Position numbers and translations under genes: made by a program. Below are positions 26,514 through 35,745 of a DNA stretch of 64,000 bases, piece after piece. This stretch comes from Anaerotignum propionicum (GTDB lineage Bacteria > Bacillota > Clostridia > Lachnospirales > Anaerotignaceae). Numbering within the stretch: the stretch's first letter is position 1; the number at the start of each line of letters is the position of its first letter. The DNA is taken from positions 434,001 to 498,000 of the forward strand of contig NZ_JANGAD010000002.1 of NCBI RefSeq assembly GCF_024461735.1. The letters are read 5' to 3'. Below the pieces are notes generated by a model, which ran no database searches, was not told the DNA's origin, and worked only from the letters and a program-made list of their open reading frames with translations.

Positions 26514-27038
26514 TTGTTAAAGGGCTGCAAATTCAGTTTCAAGCAGATTGTTGGTATAGTGGTTGCAATAATAGCTGTTATTATTGCAACTGCTATTTTT
26601 CATGTGAACCATACAGAAGATTGCCTGATATTGCGGAACGGGAAAACAGGCAAAATTCTCGCAAGTTACCCCATGGAAGAAGGCGGGGAATTTTCTGTGC
26701 GATTCAAACATTCTGTGAATAAGTCGCCGGTAGAGGATCGGTATCGTATTGAGAATGGCGGAATTGTTGTATTTGAAACGGTATACTATAATTTCGGTGC
26801 AGGGGTACAAACAGAGTTGGAAGAAGGGCAGTCATTAACATATGGAAAAGATGGCTCTATGATTATTTCTGGGATTGATAAGCCCATCGCCGATCTTTCC
26901 TATAACGTTAGCCCTGTGTATGACCACATTTTACTGATAAATGGGGAGGAAATCAGTCTACGTCGGCTCTGTGGCAAAGATAGAACAGTTTCTTTTATCT
27001 ATGAAAGAGGAACAAAAAAGCAAATTGCAAAGAACTGA
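26514..27038 (+). CDS. DUF1850 protein of the TRAP operon
   Basis: About 174 residues, with one N-terminal membrane helix (residues about 12-30) and an exported beta-rich domain containing FKHSVNKSPVEDRY, typical of DUF1850. This family is found almost only between TAXI receptors and fused TRAP permeases, as here, so it is presumably an accessory of transport. The reading frame begins with TTG directly after the receptor stop without a clear Shine-Dalgarno site; translation may be coupled, or a later start may be used. Confidence 0.82.
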   Translation: MLKGCKFSFKQIVGIVVAIIAVIIATAIFHVNHTEDCLILRNGKTGKILASYPMEEGGEFSVRFKHSVNKSPVEDRYRIENGGIVVFETVYYNFGAGVQTELEEGQSLTYGKDGSMIISGIDKPIADLSYNVSPVYDHILLINGEEISLRRLCGKDRTVSFIYERGTKKQIAKN

Positions 27039-27130
27039 TTATTATTATGGCAACGGCTAATGATTGAGCAGTGCCAAAGAGCCTTATATCGGTTGCTTAA
27101 GCATGCTGAAATAAAAGAGGAGGTAAAAAA

Positions 27131-29086
27131 GTGTTTAAGAAGAAAGAGAAAATATCTTTGGAAGAAATAGCTGCGTTCCACGAGGAAGTCAAAGGTGCCG
27201 ACCTGGAAGCTGTTATGAAAAAATATGATAGAGAAGCGAATACCCGCCATTTTGAGGGTATCCCTAAGATAATTGTTAGATGCATGCTCATTGGATTTGC
27301 ATTATTTATGGTATATATGAACTTATTTGTAAACTGGGGTGAACAGATTCGCCGTTGTTTATTTTTAGGAATGGTAATTTTACTGATATTTACGATTTTT
27401 CCACGAGTAAAGGGCTCAAAGCAAAAGGTGAATTATATTCCTTGGTATGATTGGATTTTAGGAATTGCAGGTTCAGGGAGCTTCTTTTACTATGTTGTAA
27501 ATTTCAATGAAATCTTACAAAAGGCAACTAGAATTGGTCAGCTTGAGGTTATTCTTGGTATCATCGGTATTTTGGTACTGACTGAGGCTTGTCGCCGTGT
27601 AACAGGTATTCCTATTATTCTTGTAGCTACAGGGTTTGTAATTTATGCTTTTTCCAGTGGCCTGCCACTGAGAAGAATTATTTATAATTTGTTTTATACA
27701 ACGACAGGTGTAATTGGTGTGCCTATTGGTGTATGCTCTACATTCATTGTTTTATTTATTATTTTTGGTGCATTTTTGGAGGCAACAGGTATATCGAATT
27801 TCTTCATTCAATGTGCAAATTCAGTCGCCGGAGCAAGCTCAGGTGGTCCTGCAAAGGTTGCAGTTATTTCCAGTGCTTTGTGTGGTATGGTATCCGGTAG
27901 TTCTGTAGGAAATACGGTTACAACAGGTAGTGTTACAATTCCTATGATGAAAAAAACAGGCTATCCTCCTGAATTTGCAGGAGCAGTTGAGGCGGCAGCA
28001 TCTACCGGTGGACAGATTATGCCTCCAATTATGGGTGCGGCAGCGTTTTTGATGGCTGAAATGTGTGGTGTGGAATATGCTAGCATTATTCAGAAGGCTA
28101 TATTACCCGCTTTCTTATATTTTTCAGGCATTTTCTTAATGGTTCATTTTAAAGCAAAGAAACTGAAATTAATGGGAATACCCAAGAATGAATTGCCAAA
28201 GTTTGGTCAATTGGTGAAAAATATCTATTTACTTCTACCTTTACTTGTATTGGTATATATGATTATTGATGGATATACCATGTCTCGTTCTGCAATTTTT
28301 GCAACCTTGGTTGCAATTGCCGTTAGTATGTTTAATAAAGAGCATCGTATGACTGTAGGTGGGTTTTTCAATGCCTTAGAGAGTGGCGGTAAAGGTACGT
28401 TATCCGTGGCGGCGGCTTGCGGTATGGCTGGAATTATTGCCGGCGTTGTAAGTATGACTGGTTTGGGACAAATTTTCATTTCTGGAATTGTATCTATCGC
28501 CGGGAATAATTTACTCATCGCACTGATGTTGACGATGGTTTGTTGTATTATTTTGGGCATGGGTGTTCCAACCACAGCAAATTACATTATTATGGCTACA
28601 ACTTGTGCGCCGATTTTAATTACGGGCATGAATATGGATATCATTGCTGCAAATATGTTTGTGTTCTATTTTGGTATTGTTGCAGATATTACACCACCGG
28701 TTGCCTTAGCGGCATATGCAGGTGCGGCAATTGCCGGCGCGAACCCTATGAAAACGGCGTTTAATGCAACCATGCTTGCCATTGCAGCTTTTATCATTCC
28801 ATATGTGTTTGCCTATAACCAAGCTTTATTGTTTATAGATACAACGCCTTTACAGGTTGTTCAGGTTGTCATCACTTCCTTTGTTGGTATGTTTGCTATT
28901 GCAGCTGGTATGATTGGATATATGTTTAAAGATTTAAAGCTTATTATCCGTGTGCTTTGTATCGCATGTGGGTTGTTACTGATTCACCCAGGTGCTCTTA
29001 CAGACGTGATTGGGATTTCGGCAATAGGTGCTATTGTTGTAATGCAGTTGATTGAAAATAAAAAGAGTCTTAATACAGCGGTTTAA
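27131..29086 (+). CDS. fused 4TM/12TM TRAP transporter permease
   Basis: 651 residues with about 16 hydrophobic helices. The first part corresponds to the small TRAP subunit and the second to the large one (DctM-like), with conserved glycine-rich helices such as SGSSVGNTVTTGSVTIPMMKKTGY and MGVPTTANYI. It imports the receptor-bound solute with a sodium or proton gradient. GTG 27131 follows AGAGGAGG. The 92 bases after the DUF1850 gene have no terminator, so the three genes form one operon. Confidence 0.94.
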   Translation: MFKKKEKISLEEIAAFHEEVKGADLEAVMKKYDREANTRHFEGIPKIIVRCMLIGFALFMVYMNLFVNWGEQIRRCLFLGMVILLIFTIFPRVKGSKQKVNYIPWYDWILGIAGSGSFFYYVVNFNEILQKATRIGQLEVILGIIGILVLTEACRRVTGIPIILVATGFVIYAFSSGLPLRRIIYNLFYTTTGVIGVPIGVCSTFIVLFIIFGAFLEATGISNFFIQCANSVAGASSGGPAKVAVISSALCGMVSGSSVGNTVTTGSVTIPMMKKTGYPPEFAGAVEAAASTGGQIMPPIMGAAAFLMAEMCGVEYASIIQKAILPAFLYFSGIFLMVHFKAKKLKLMGIPKNELPKFGQLVKNIYLLLPLLVLVYMIIDGYTMSRSAIFATLVAIAVSMFNKEHRMTVGGFFNALESGGKGTLSVAAACGMAGIIAGVVSMTGLGQIFISGIVSIAGNNLLIALMLTMVCCIILGMGVPTTANYIIMATTCAPILITGMNMDIIAANMFVFYFGIVADITPPVALAAYAGAAIAGANPMKTAFNATMLAIAAFIIPYVFAYNQALLFIDTTPLQVVQVVITSFVGMFAIAAGMIGYMFKDLKLIIRVLCIACGLLLIHPGALTDVIGISAIGAIVVMQLIENKKSLNTAV

Positions 29087-29101
29087 AATATTGTAACTTT
29101 T

Positions 29102-29129
29102 AACGGGTGGCTTTTTGCCACTCGTTTTT
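29102..29129 (+). terminator. terminator of the TRAP operon
   Basis: AACGGGTGGC / GCCACTCGTT stem (10 bp, one G-T) with a five-T loop and a terminal T run. Confidence 0.85.
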
Positions 29130-29277
29130 AGTTGAAAAAAGGTTATATCTAAGGAAACCATATTGTTAAATGGATTTTGGAAATAATATATCAAAAGACA
29201 GCATTACTGTTTTTCAGATGTTATGCTTTCTGCATGGAATTACCAGTGGGAAATTTAAATATATTTTCAAATTGTTA

Positions 29278-29308
29278 TTGACTTTGACGTTGCGTCAAGA
29301 GGTATTCT
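29278..29308 (+). promoter_or_regulatory. MerR-type autoregulated promoter
   Basis: TTGACT (29278-29283) and TATTCT (29303-29308) are 19 bases apart. A dyad TTGACG-TTG-CGTCAA (29284-29298) fills the spacer. It stands directly before the MerR/TipA-like gene, so self-activation is likely. Confidence 0.75.
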
Positions 29309-29332
29309 ATTTTTACAAAAGGAGGTGGTCTT

Positions 29333-30097
29333 ATGGAATACAGCATAAAAGAATTATCAGAAATGGCAGGAGTTAGTGCACGCACTCTGCGATACTATGA
29401 TGAAATTGGTTTATTATTACCTTTGCGTTCCAACCAGGCGGGATATCGCTTTTATGGAGAAAAGGAAATTGAATTATTGCAACAAATTCTTTTTTATAAG
29501 GAAAGAGGCTTTGGATTAGAGGAAATTAAGAACATTGTATATGAAAGAGATTTTGATATCCTTATTGCCTTGCACAACCATTTAGAAGAGCTTGAAAATC
29601 AGAAACAAAGGTTAGAAGGCCTAATCTCCATTGTGAAAAAAACAATTGCAGCGAAAAAAGGAGAGAGCAGAATGAGTGATCAGGAACGTTTTGAAATCTG
29701 GAAAGAAAGAGTAATACTGGAAAATGAGGAGAAATACGGACAGGAGGTACGTGAGAAGTACGGAGATGCCTCTATGGAAGAATCTGTGCAGAAGATGAAG
29801 GGCATGACGGAGAAAGATTATGAAAAATTTAAAGCATTGGAGGAAGAAATTCTTGCAAGCTTAAAGGCAGCCGTAACCAAAGGGATTACCCCTGAAAGTC
29901 AAGAGGGGAAACAAATTGTGCTTTTGCATAAAGATTGGTTGAGTATGACATGTAAAAGCTATTCTAAGGAAAGGCATCTGGGCATTATCGATTTGTATGT
30001 AATGGATGAGCGCTTTACTGCCTATTATGACAGTGAGGTAAAGGGCTGCGCTGAGTTTTTAAATAAAGCAGGGGTATACTGGATTGAAAAACTGTAA
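29333..30097 (+). CDS. TipAL/Mta-like MerR regulator with TipAS antibiotic-recognition domain
   Basis: 254 residues. Residues 1-70 are a MerR DNA-binding domain (YSIKELSEMAGVSARTLRYYD, then GYRFYGEKE), followed by a long dimerisation helix to about 115. The rest (EKYGQEVREKYGD, HKDWLSMTCKSYSKERHLG, YVMDERFTAYYD) matches the TipAS domain, which in Streptomyces binds thiopeptides. Mta of B. subtilis has the same layout and activates multidrug efflux. ATG 29333 follows GGAGGTGG. No efflux pump lies next to it, so the only visible target is its own promoter. Confidence 0.87.
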   Translation: MEYSIKELSEMAGVSARTLRYYDEIGLLLPLRSNQAGYRFYGEKEIELLQQILFYKERGFGLEEIKNIVYERDFDILIALHNHLEELENQKQRLEGLISIVKKTIAAKKGESRMSDQERFEIWKERVILENEEKYGQEVREKYGDASMEESVQKMKGMTEKDYEKFKALEEEILASLKAAVTKGITPESQEGKQIVLLHKDWLSMTCKSYSKERHLGIIDLYVMDERFTAYYDSEVKGCAEFLNKAGVYWIEKL

Positions 30098-30264
30098 TGC
30101 CTTATACATTCGTTCAACATGGAATGAAGTAATTTCCAAAGCATTATCTATATTGCTTTGGATAAGAAATTTGAGGAGTTATTCTATTTTATGTAAATGA
30201 ATTTGATGCCTTTATTTAGATTCTTCTTAGAATTCTAAATTAGAATCTGTTAGTGGTTAGACAC

Positions 30265-30323
30265 CAAAAAAGCCCAATGCAATGACGTGAAGAAAATCTT
30301 CTACGATGCAAGGGCTTTTTTTC
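30265..30323. terminator. bidirectional terminator between the MerR gene and minus-strand genes
   Basis: AAAAAAGCCC and GGGCTTTTTTT enclose a region with further pairing (GCA/TGC, AAGA/TCTT). Both strands end in T runs. The 303-base gap 30098-30400 holds nothing else recognisable. Confidence 0.7.
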
Positions 30324-30400
30324 TTTGAAAATAATACAAGGGAAAGAGCAAAATGAAATCTTTTTTTCCTATATGTGCAGGCTGGGGGAATTCTAAAGAA

Positions 30401-30667
30401 TTAATTACTTTCCTCCCAGTGCCAATTTGACTGGATATGGGCTTTTGCTCTATCAAAATCCTTCTTACGGACATAAAAAATATAATCAATAGTCTGTGTG
30501 AATAAAAGCTCCGGCGAAATAGCTGGATAAAAACCTTTGGGTGCATTGGCATCCACTGCAGACACAGAATAATCAATGCCGGCCTGCTCTAAGAATTGGC
30601 GCATCAGCCCTTGCTCATCCAAAGAATGGGCAGAATATATGACAAGACTATTAAAAGACGTAAACAT
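30401..30667 (-). CDS. 88-residue DUF2007-like protein
   Basis: Small soluble protein. The end (FTQTIDYIFYVRKKDFDRAKAHI) resembles the end of DUF2007 'putative signal-transducing' proteins, in which a two-strand-plus-helix unit is followed by A-x-x-x-I/L. The similarity is weak and by eye. The start at 30667 is chosen because GGAGGTGATT lies a few bases upstream; a longer frame to 30769 has no such site. It lies 105 bases downstream of ytaF on the same strand. Confidence 0.7.
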   Translation of the reverse strand: MFTSFNSLVIYSAHSLDEQGLMRQFLEQAGIDYSVSAVDANAPKGFYPAISPELLFTQTIDYIFYVRKKDFDRAKAHIQSNWHWEESN

Positions 30668-30772
30668 GTTAATCACCTCCATTTTAATGAGTATATCATG
30701 ATTTGGGGGAGATGAAAACATGGGTATTTCAATGGTAACTCTTTTGAGATAAATTCCTTTGGAGAACAAAAA

Positions 30773-31357
30773 TTATATAAGCCGTAGGATTGCAATGAAA
30801 ATAAGAATCCCTCCGGAAATTGTAGTCCAAAGATTTTCTCGAATCTTTTCAGTATTTGTTAGCTTTTTGCCACAAAAAGCCCCTAAAGAGAGAAAAACAA
30901 CTTGGAATATTGCGGCGAATACTGGAAGCTTACCGATCTCCATACCGGAAGCCGCTGCACTAATACCAACACCCAAGGAATCCAAAGAAAGAATAAAACC
31001 AAGGAGGAGGGTTTCCTTTGGGTCTAAAGTTTGGGATGCATCTTTATCGCAAACAGAAGGCTGATGAACAGATGCCAAGGGTGATGGCGGTTCTTTCGCC
31101 TTCCGAAACCCTTGTAAGCAAAGCCATAGACCGAATAGAAGTAAGAAGCAGGGCGCTAAGGTCTCACCCGTGGCGGAGGGAAGTAACAGTGCAAGCCCGC
31201 GTCCCACCATAATAAATACTTCCATCATCAAAAAAGTTTCTAATGCTAATAAAAATTTGGATGCGGCTGGGAATGTGATACGACGCAATCCATAAGAGAT
31301 GCCAATGCCCAAAGCATCTATACTAAGAGAAAAGGCAAGGAGCAAACTAAAAAACAT
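30773..31357 (-). CDS. ytaF: sporulation membrane protein YtaF (MntP-related)
   Basis: 194 residues with about six membrane helices in two homologous halves. Each half begins with a S-x-D-x-x-G-x-G motif: SIDALGIGISYGLRR near residue 11 and SLDSLGVGISAAASG near 124. The YGLRR extension is typical of YtaF rather than of the manganese exporter MntP, which belongs to the same superfamily. YtaF is linked to sporulation in Bacillus; its transported substrate is not known. A GC-rich hairpin covers its ribosome-binding site. Confidence 0.82.
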   Translation of the reverse strand: MFFSLLLAFSLSIDALGIGISYGLRRITFPAASKFLLALETFLMMEVFIMVGRGLALLLPSATGETLAPCFLLLFGLWLCLQGFRKAKEPPSPLASVHQPSVCDKDASQTLDPKETLLLGFILSLDSLGVGISAAASGMEIGKLPVFAAIFQVVFLSLGAFCGKKLTNTEKIRENLWTTISGGILIFIAILRLI

Positions 31358-31366
31358 AAGGAAACA

Positions 31367-31394
31367 CCTCCTGATTTACATAGTATGCAGGAGG
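31367..31394 (-). promoter_or_regulatory. hairpin burying the ytaF Shine-Dalgarno
   Basis: On the minus strand CCTCCTG pairs with CAGGAGG (7 bp, 14-base loop), and AGGAGG is the ytaF ribosome-binding site nine bases before its ATG. Read on the plus strand the same hairpin is followed by seven T residues, so it could equally be a plus-strand terminator. Confidence 0.5.
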
Positions 31395-31470
31395 AATTTT
31401 TTTGGGCATGACCACATAAATATGAAAAAGAGGACAAACCGATAAAAATACAAAGGACGGGTGTGAGCAT

Positions 31471-34128
31471 ATGGATTGGTGGAATAAAGAATCAAAGGAA
31501 GTAGGTCAGTCTTTGGGGACATCCTTGGGAAATGGACTTTCCTTAGAGGAGGCAAAAAAAAGGCTGATGGAGAACGGTAAGAATCTTCTTCATCAGGAGG
31601 GAACAAATGCAGGCATTGTCAGAAGGTTTTTTGCCCAGTTTAATGACTTTATGATAATGCTGCTGTTGGTTGCAGCGGCTGTTTCCTTTGGGGTATCTTA
31701 TCTAAATGGGGAAAAGGAATTTATTGACTCCATAATCATTATTGCAATTGTTGTATTAAATGCTCTTTTAGGTGTGATTCAAGAGAGCAAAGCACAGAAG
31801 GCGTTGGAGGCTTTAAAGAAAATGTCTGCGCCAAAAGCAGTGGTGCTTCGGGGCGGAACGCGCATGGAAATCCCTGCAGAAGAAGTTGTAATTGGAGATA
31901 TTATGCTTCTTGAGACAGGTGGATACATATGTGCAGATGGCAGAGTGATTGAAAGCCGTGGTTTAAAAACAGAGGAGAGTGCCATTACAGGGGAATCCTT
32001 AGCGGTGGAAAAGGAGACATGTATTTTTCCCAAGGAAACTGCATTGGGTGATCGCAAAAACATGGTACTCTCGGGAAGCTTTGTTTTAGGAGGGAGCGGA
32101 CGAGCCGTTGCAGTTGCAACAGGTATGGATACAGAAATCGGTAGAATTGCAAACCTTTTGGCAGAGCAAGAGGATCAGGAAACGCCGCTACAGAAAAAAC
32201 TGGGAGAAACGGGAAAAACCTTAGGCATGGGGGCACTGGTGATTTGTGCTGTTATTTTCGCCATGGGCTTATTACGTCAAGAACCTGCATTTAGTATGTT
32301 TATGACCTCTGTCAGCTTAGCGGTTGCCGCAATTCCCGAGGGTTTACCTGCAATCGTAACCATTGTATTAGCCATTGGGATGCAACGGATGTCTAAGAAA
32401 AACACAATCATTCGTCGATTGCCAGCAGTGGAAACCTTAGGCAGTGCATCAGTGATTTGTTCGGATAAAACCGGAACATTAACTCAAAACAAAATGAAGG
32501 TTGTAAAGCTTGCCGATTATGGCAAGAAAAAAGATGATGAGAAAAGGCAATTAATTCTCACTTTGTTCTCACTTTGCAATGACTGTCGAAGTGAAAAGGG
32601 AAAGCTTGTGGGAGAACCCACAGAACGAGCATTGGCTGAGGCGGCGGAGGAAGGAGGTATCGCCATTGAAGATGTGCAGAGGGAGATGCCCAGAGAAGGG
32701 GAAATTCCTTTTTCATCGGAACGTAAAATGATGACCACACTCCATGCCATGGGAGATGGAACTTGGATGACTGTGACCAAAGGGGCGCCAGATATTTTGT
32801 TTGAACGTTGTGATAAATGTTTAGATGGGCATAATCAGGTGCATTTCGACAGTAACAAAAAAAGCAAAGCCCGCATGCAAAATGGGGAGATGGCGGCAGG
32901 TGCCTTAAGGGTTGTTGCTGTGGCATTTAGAGAATGGAAGAAGAAGCCGGATTTATCAAAGGTGGATAGCATTGAGTGTGACATGGTTTTTGTGGGTATG
33001 GCAGGAATGATTGACCCACCGCGACCGGAGGTAGCAGGAGCAGTTCTTCTTTGCAAAAAAGCGGGTATCCGTCCTGTTATGATTACGGGAGACCATGCAT
33101 TAACGGCGCAAGCCATTGCAACCCAGTTGGGTATTTATGAAAAAGGAGATACCTGCATTACCGGGCAGGAATTAAGCAAGCTTTCCGATGAGGAATTAGA
33201 AAAAGCTGCAGCACATTGTACGGTTTTTGCTAGGGTTGCGCCAGAGCATAAGGTGCGCATTGTAAAAGCATACCAAAAAGATGGCAGTGTGGTTGCTATG
33301 ACAGGAGATGGTGTAAACGATGCACCGGCATTAAAGGCTGCGGATATTGGATGTGCCATGGGCAAAAGTGGCACGGAAGTGGCAAAGGGTGCGGCAGACA
33401 TGATTTTGACTGACGATAATTTTGCCACTATTGTAGAGGCAGTACGAGAAGGGCGGGGTATTTACGATAATATTCGTAAAGCCGTACATTTTCTGTTATC
33501 CAGCAATATAGGTGAAATTATAACCATTTTCGCCGCAATGTGCTTTGGCTGGGCAACACCTTTGCTTCCCATTCAGTTGTTATGGGTAAACTTAGTAACT
33601 GATTCTTTGCCAGCTATTGCTTTAGGCATGGATCCGGTGGAAGGAGATTGCATGGAGCGTCCCCCCAGACAGCGGGAGAGTACCTTGTTTGGTGGTGGAT
33701 TGGGCGGAAAAATTATGGTTGAGGGTATGATGATTGGTATGCTGGCATTATTGGCCTTTGCCATAGGACATATCTATTTTGATGATGAAAAAATGTATGT
33801 TACGGGAAGAACCATGGCTTTTGCAGTTCTTTCCATTTCTCAGTTAATTCATGCATTTAACATGCGCTCGGAGCATTCTTTGCTTTCCATTCGCCCCTTC
33901 GAAAACACTTGGCTGGTTGGAGCCTTTCTCATTGGCATCGTGCTCCAGGTGGGTGTCATTATGGTACAGCCCTTGGCCACAGTGTTTAAGGTTGCTCCCT
34001 TGGGTATTTGGGAATGGCTCATTGTTGCAGGGTTAGCATGCTTACCTTTGCCTATTGTGGAATTGGAGAAGTGGAAGGACAGGAAGCTGGAACGAAGAAG
34101 ACAGAAAAAAGAATTTGTTATATTGTAA
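31471..34128 (+). CDS. calcium-type P-type ATPase (P2A)
   Basis: 885-residue cation pump with about ten membrane helices. Seen: actuator domain TGES near residue 171, helix-4 motif PEGLPAIV near 290, phosphorylation site DKTGT with Asp332, KGAPD in the nucleotide domain, TGDGVNDAPAL hinge, and helix-6 NLVTDSLPAIALG. The PEGLP and N-x-x-x-D ligands fit calcium transport as in B. subtilis YloB. The ribosome-binding site before ATG 31471 is weak. It is divergent from ytaF across 113 bases. Confidence 0.93.
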   Translation: MDWWNKESKEVGQSLGTSLGNGLSLEEAKKRLMENGKNLLHQEGTNAGIVRRFFAQFNDFMIMLLLVAAAVSFGVSYLNGEKEFIDSIIIIAIVVLNALLGVIQESKAQKALEALKKMSAPKAVVLRGGTRMEIPAEEVVIGDIMLLETGGYICADGRVIESRGLKTEESAITGESLAVEKETCIFPKETALGDRKNMVLSGSFVLGGSGRAVAVATGMDTEIGRIANLLAEQEDQETPLQKKLGETGKTLGMGALVICAVIFAMGLLRQEPAFSMFMTSVSLAVAAIPEGLPAIVTIVLAIGMQRMSKKNTIIRRLPAVETLGSASVICSDKTGTLTQNKMKVVKLADYGKKKDDEKRQLILTLFSLCNDCRSEKGKLVGEPTERALAEAAEEGGIAIEDVQREMPREGEIPFSSERKMMTTLHAMGDGTWMTVTKGAPDILFERCDKCLDGHNQVHFDSNKKSKARMQNGEMAAGALRVVAVAFREWKKKPDLSKVDSIECDMVFVGMAGMIDPPRPEVAGAVLLCKKAGIRPVMITGDHALTAQAIATQLGIYEKGDTCITGQELSKLSDEELEKAAAHCTVFARVAPEHKVRIVKAYQKDGSVVAMTGDGVNDAPALKAADIGCAMGKSGTEVAKGAADMILTDDNFATIVEAVREGRGIYDNIRKAVHFLLSSNIGEIITIFAAMCFGWATPLLPIQLLWVNLVTDSLPAIALGMDPVEGDCMERPPRQRESTLFGGGLGGKIMVEGMMIGMLALLAFAIGHIYFDDEKMYVTGRTMAFAVLSISQLIHAFNMRSEHSLLSIRPFENTWLVGAFLIGIVLQVGVIMVQPLATVFKVAPLGIWEWLIVAGLACLPLPIVELEKWKDRKLERRRQKKEFVIL

Positions 34129-34139
34129 TTATTAAAAGG

Positions 34140-34172
34140 CAGGCTTGGGAATGATTCTCAAGCTTGTTTTTT
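34140..34172 (+). terminator. terminator of the P-type ATPase gene
   Basis: GCTTGGGA pairs with TTCTCAAGC-type complement (about 8 bp with one G-T), flanked by further partial pairing and ending in seven T residues. Confidence 0.75.
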
Positions 34173-34321
34173 TGCTCAGTAAGTGTTTATAGGTGGAAAT
34201 GATCATCATTTTTTGTCTTTGTTGTTTCCTAAAGTTGGATTTGGTATAATAATAAAATAGATATCTTTATGAAGGAAATCATGATTTTAGTGATACAAAT
34301 GAAAAAGAAAGGAGAAATAAT

Positions 34322-35437
34322 ATGTACAGAACGGTAAACAGTCCCCAAGGGGCACGCATTCAATTGGATGGACGAGAAGTGATTAACATGGCATCCAATA
34401 ATTATTTAGGTCTTGCCAGCCATCCTCAAGCAATACTGGCAGCAAAGAATGCCTTAGATCAATATGGAGTAGGTCCTACTGCCAGCAGAAATATTGTGGG
34501 TAATTTTCCTGTTCACGATGCTTTGGAAAAGGCATTGGCAGAGTTTAAGGAAGTGGAGGCAATACTGGTTTTTAATTGTGGAGTTTCTGCAAATACGGGG
34601 GTAATTCCTTTTTTGGCAGGCAAAGGGGATGTTATTTACAGCGATGCACTGAATCATGGCAGTATTATAGATGGTTGCAGACTTTCCGGCGCCCAGATTA
34701 AGGTGTATGAACATAAAAATATGGGTTCCTTAGAGGGTATTTTAAAAGAGCCTGTAACAGGAAAAAAGCTGATTGTGACTGATGGCGTATTTAGTATGGA
34801 TGGCGATTTGGCACCGCTTCCTGAAATTGCTGATTTGGCTGAAAGATATGGAGCAATGCTTATGGTAGATGATGCCCATGGTGATGGTGTGATGGGACCT
34901 AGGGGAAAAGGGACTGTGGATCATTTTGGACTGCGAAGCCGTGTGAACGTAGAAACGGGCTCTTTGTCTAAGGCTTTTGGTTCGGCAGGGGGCTTTGTAG
35001 CAGGATCAAGGGAGCTGATTGAGGCGCTGCGTCCAAAGGCTAGAAGTTTTATTTTTACCGCTTCCCCTATGGCTCCTTGTCTTGCGGCGGCGGCACTAAA
35101 GGCTGTGGAAATGATTTCACAGGATGGGTCATATGTAGCTAAACTATGGGAAAACAGAGAGTATTTTGCAAACCGCATAACCAAGCTTGGATTGAATATA
35201 GGAACAACGGTAACCCCTATTATCCCTGTCATTGTGGGAGATGAAGAATTGGCTCAGAAAATGAGTGAGGATTTATTTGAAAAGGGCGTTTTTGCCCAAG
35301 CCATTAAATTTCCTATGGTGCCTAAGAAAAAAGCACGATTGCGTTTTATTATTTCTGCGGGACATAGCAAAGAGGATTTGGATTTGGTGGTAGAAGCCAT
35401 TGAAGACAGTGCCAGAGCAAATGGATTGATATGTTAA
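34322..35437 (+). CDS. alpha-oxoamine synthase family enzyme (KBL/BioF-like)
   Basis: PLP enzyme that condenses an amino acid with an acyl-CoA; family members make 2-amino-3-ketobutyrate (Kbl) or 8-amino-7-oxononanoate (BioF). Seen: NNYLGLASHP near residue 26, DALNHGSIIDGCRLS near 110, VDDAHGDGVMG near 183 and the PLP lysine Lys217 in GSLSKAFG. At 371 residues it lacks about 20-25 N-terminal residues of typical members, yet AGGAG before ATG 34322 supports the start. No threonine dehydrogenase or biotin genes are adjacent, so the substrate cannot be decided. Confidence 0.87.
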   Translation: MYRTVNSPQGARIQLDGREVINMASNNYLGLASHPQAILAAKNALDQYGVGPTASRNIVGNFPVHDALEKALAEFKEVEAILVFNCGVSANTGVIPFLAGKGDVIYSDALNHGSIIDGCRLSGAQIKVYEHKNMGSLEGILKEPVTGKKLIVTDGVFSMDGDLAPLPEIADLAERYGAMLMVDDAHGDGVMGPRGKGTVDHFGLRSRVNVETGSLSKAFGSAGGFVAGSRELIEALRPKARSFIFTASPMAPCLAAAALKAVEMISQDGSYVAKLWENREYFANRITKLGLNIGTTVTPIIPVIVGDEELAQKMSEDLFEKGVFAQAIKFPMVPKKKARLRFIISAGHSKEDLDLVVEAIEDSARANGLIC

Positions 35438-35583
35438 AGAAGGAACAAAAATCCGTTTTCGTTGAAATTTTTCATGAGGAAATATGCCAATGCAAGATGA
35501 AGGATTTCCGTGCTTTGGAAGCACATGGTAAAAGTAAAGCTAGAATGGTTTTTGACACAAGGTTTGGAAAAAATGAAATATAG
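35431..35583 (+). CDS. possible 50-residue protein overlapping the oxoamine synthase stop
   Basis: Open frame starting with ATG 35431, seven bases before the end of the preceding gene, in a different frame. The product is charged (Lys/Glu-rich) with two Cys in a C-x-C arrangement and no recognised family. No good ribosome-binding site is visible, so expression would depend on coupling. It fills half of the gap before 35746 and ends before a terminator. Could be spurious. Confidence 0.3.
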   Translation: MLKKEQKSVFVEIFHEEICQCKMKDFRALEAHGKSKARMVFDTRFGKNEI

Positions 35584-35634
35584 CTATTTCGCATATTTCA
35601 AAATAACTTGGTAATGGAAGGGTTGTGGCATTAG

Positions 35635-35667
35635 AAAAGGATATGCTTAAAGGGATATCCTTTTTTT
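35635..35667 (+). terminator. terminator of the oxoamine synthase unit
   Basis: AAAGGATAT pairs with ATATCCTTT around a ten-base loop, ending in seven or more T residues. Confidence 0.85.
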
Positions 35668-35745
35668 ATTTATAAATTTTTACAGGAATTTTCAGTATGT
35701 TCCTGTTTTTCTCTGGAAATACTGAGAAAAAAGGAGGCGAGAAAA

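Noticed and set aside
31358..31470. Possible yybP-ykoY manganese riboswitch between ytaF and the P-type ATPase gene
   Set aside because: The space is too short and lacks the conserved GGGGAGUA-type loops.
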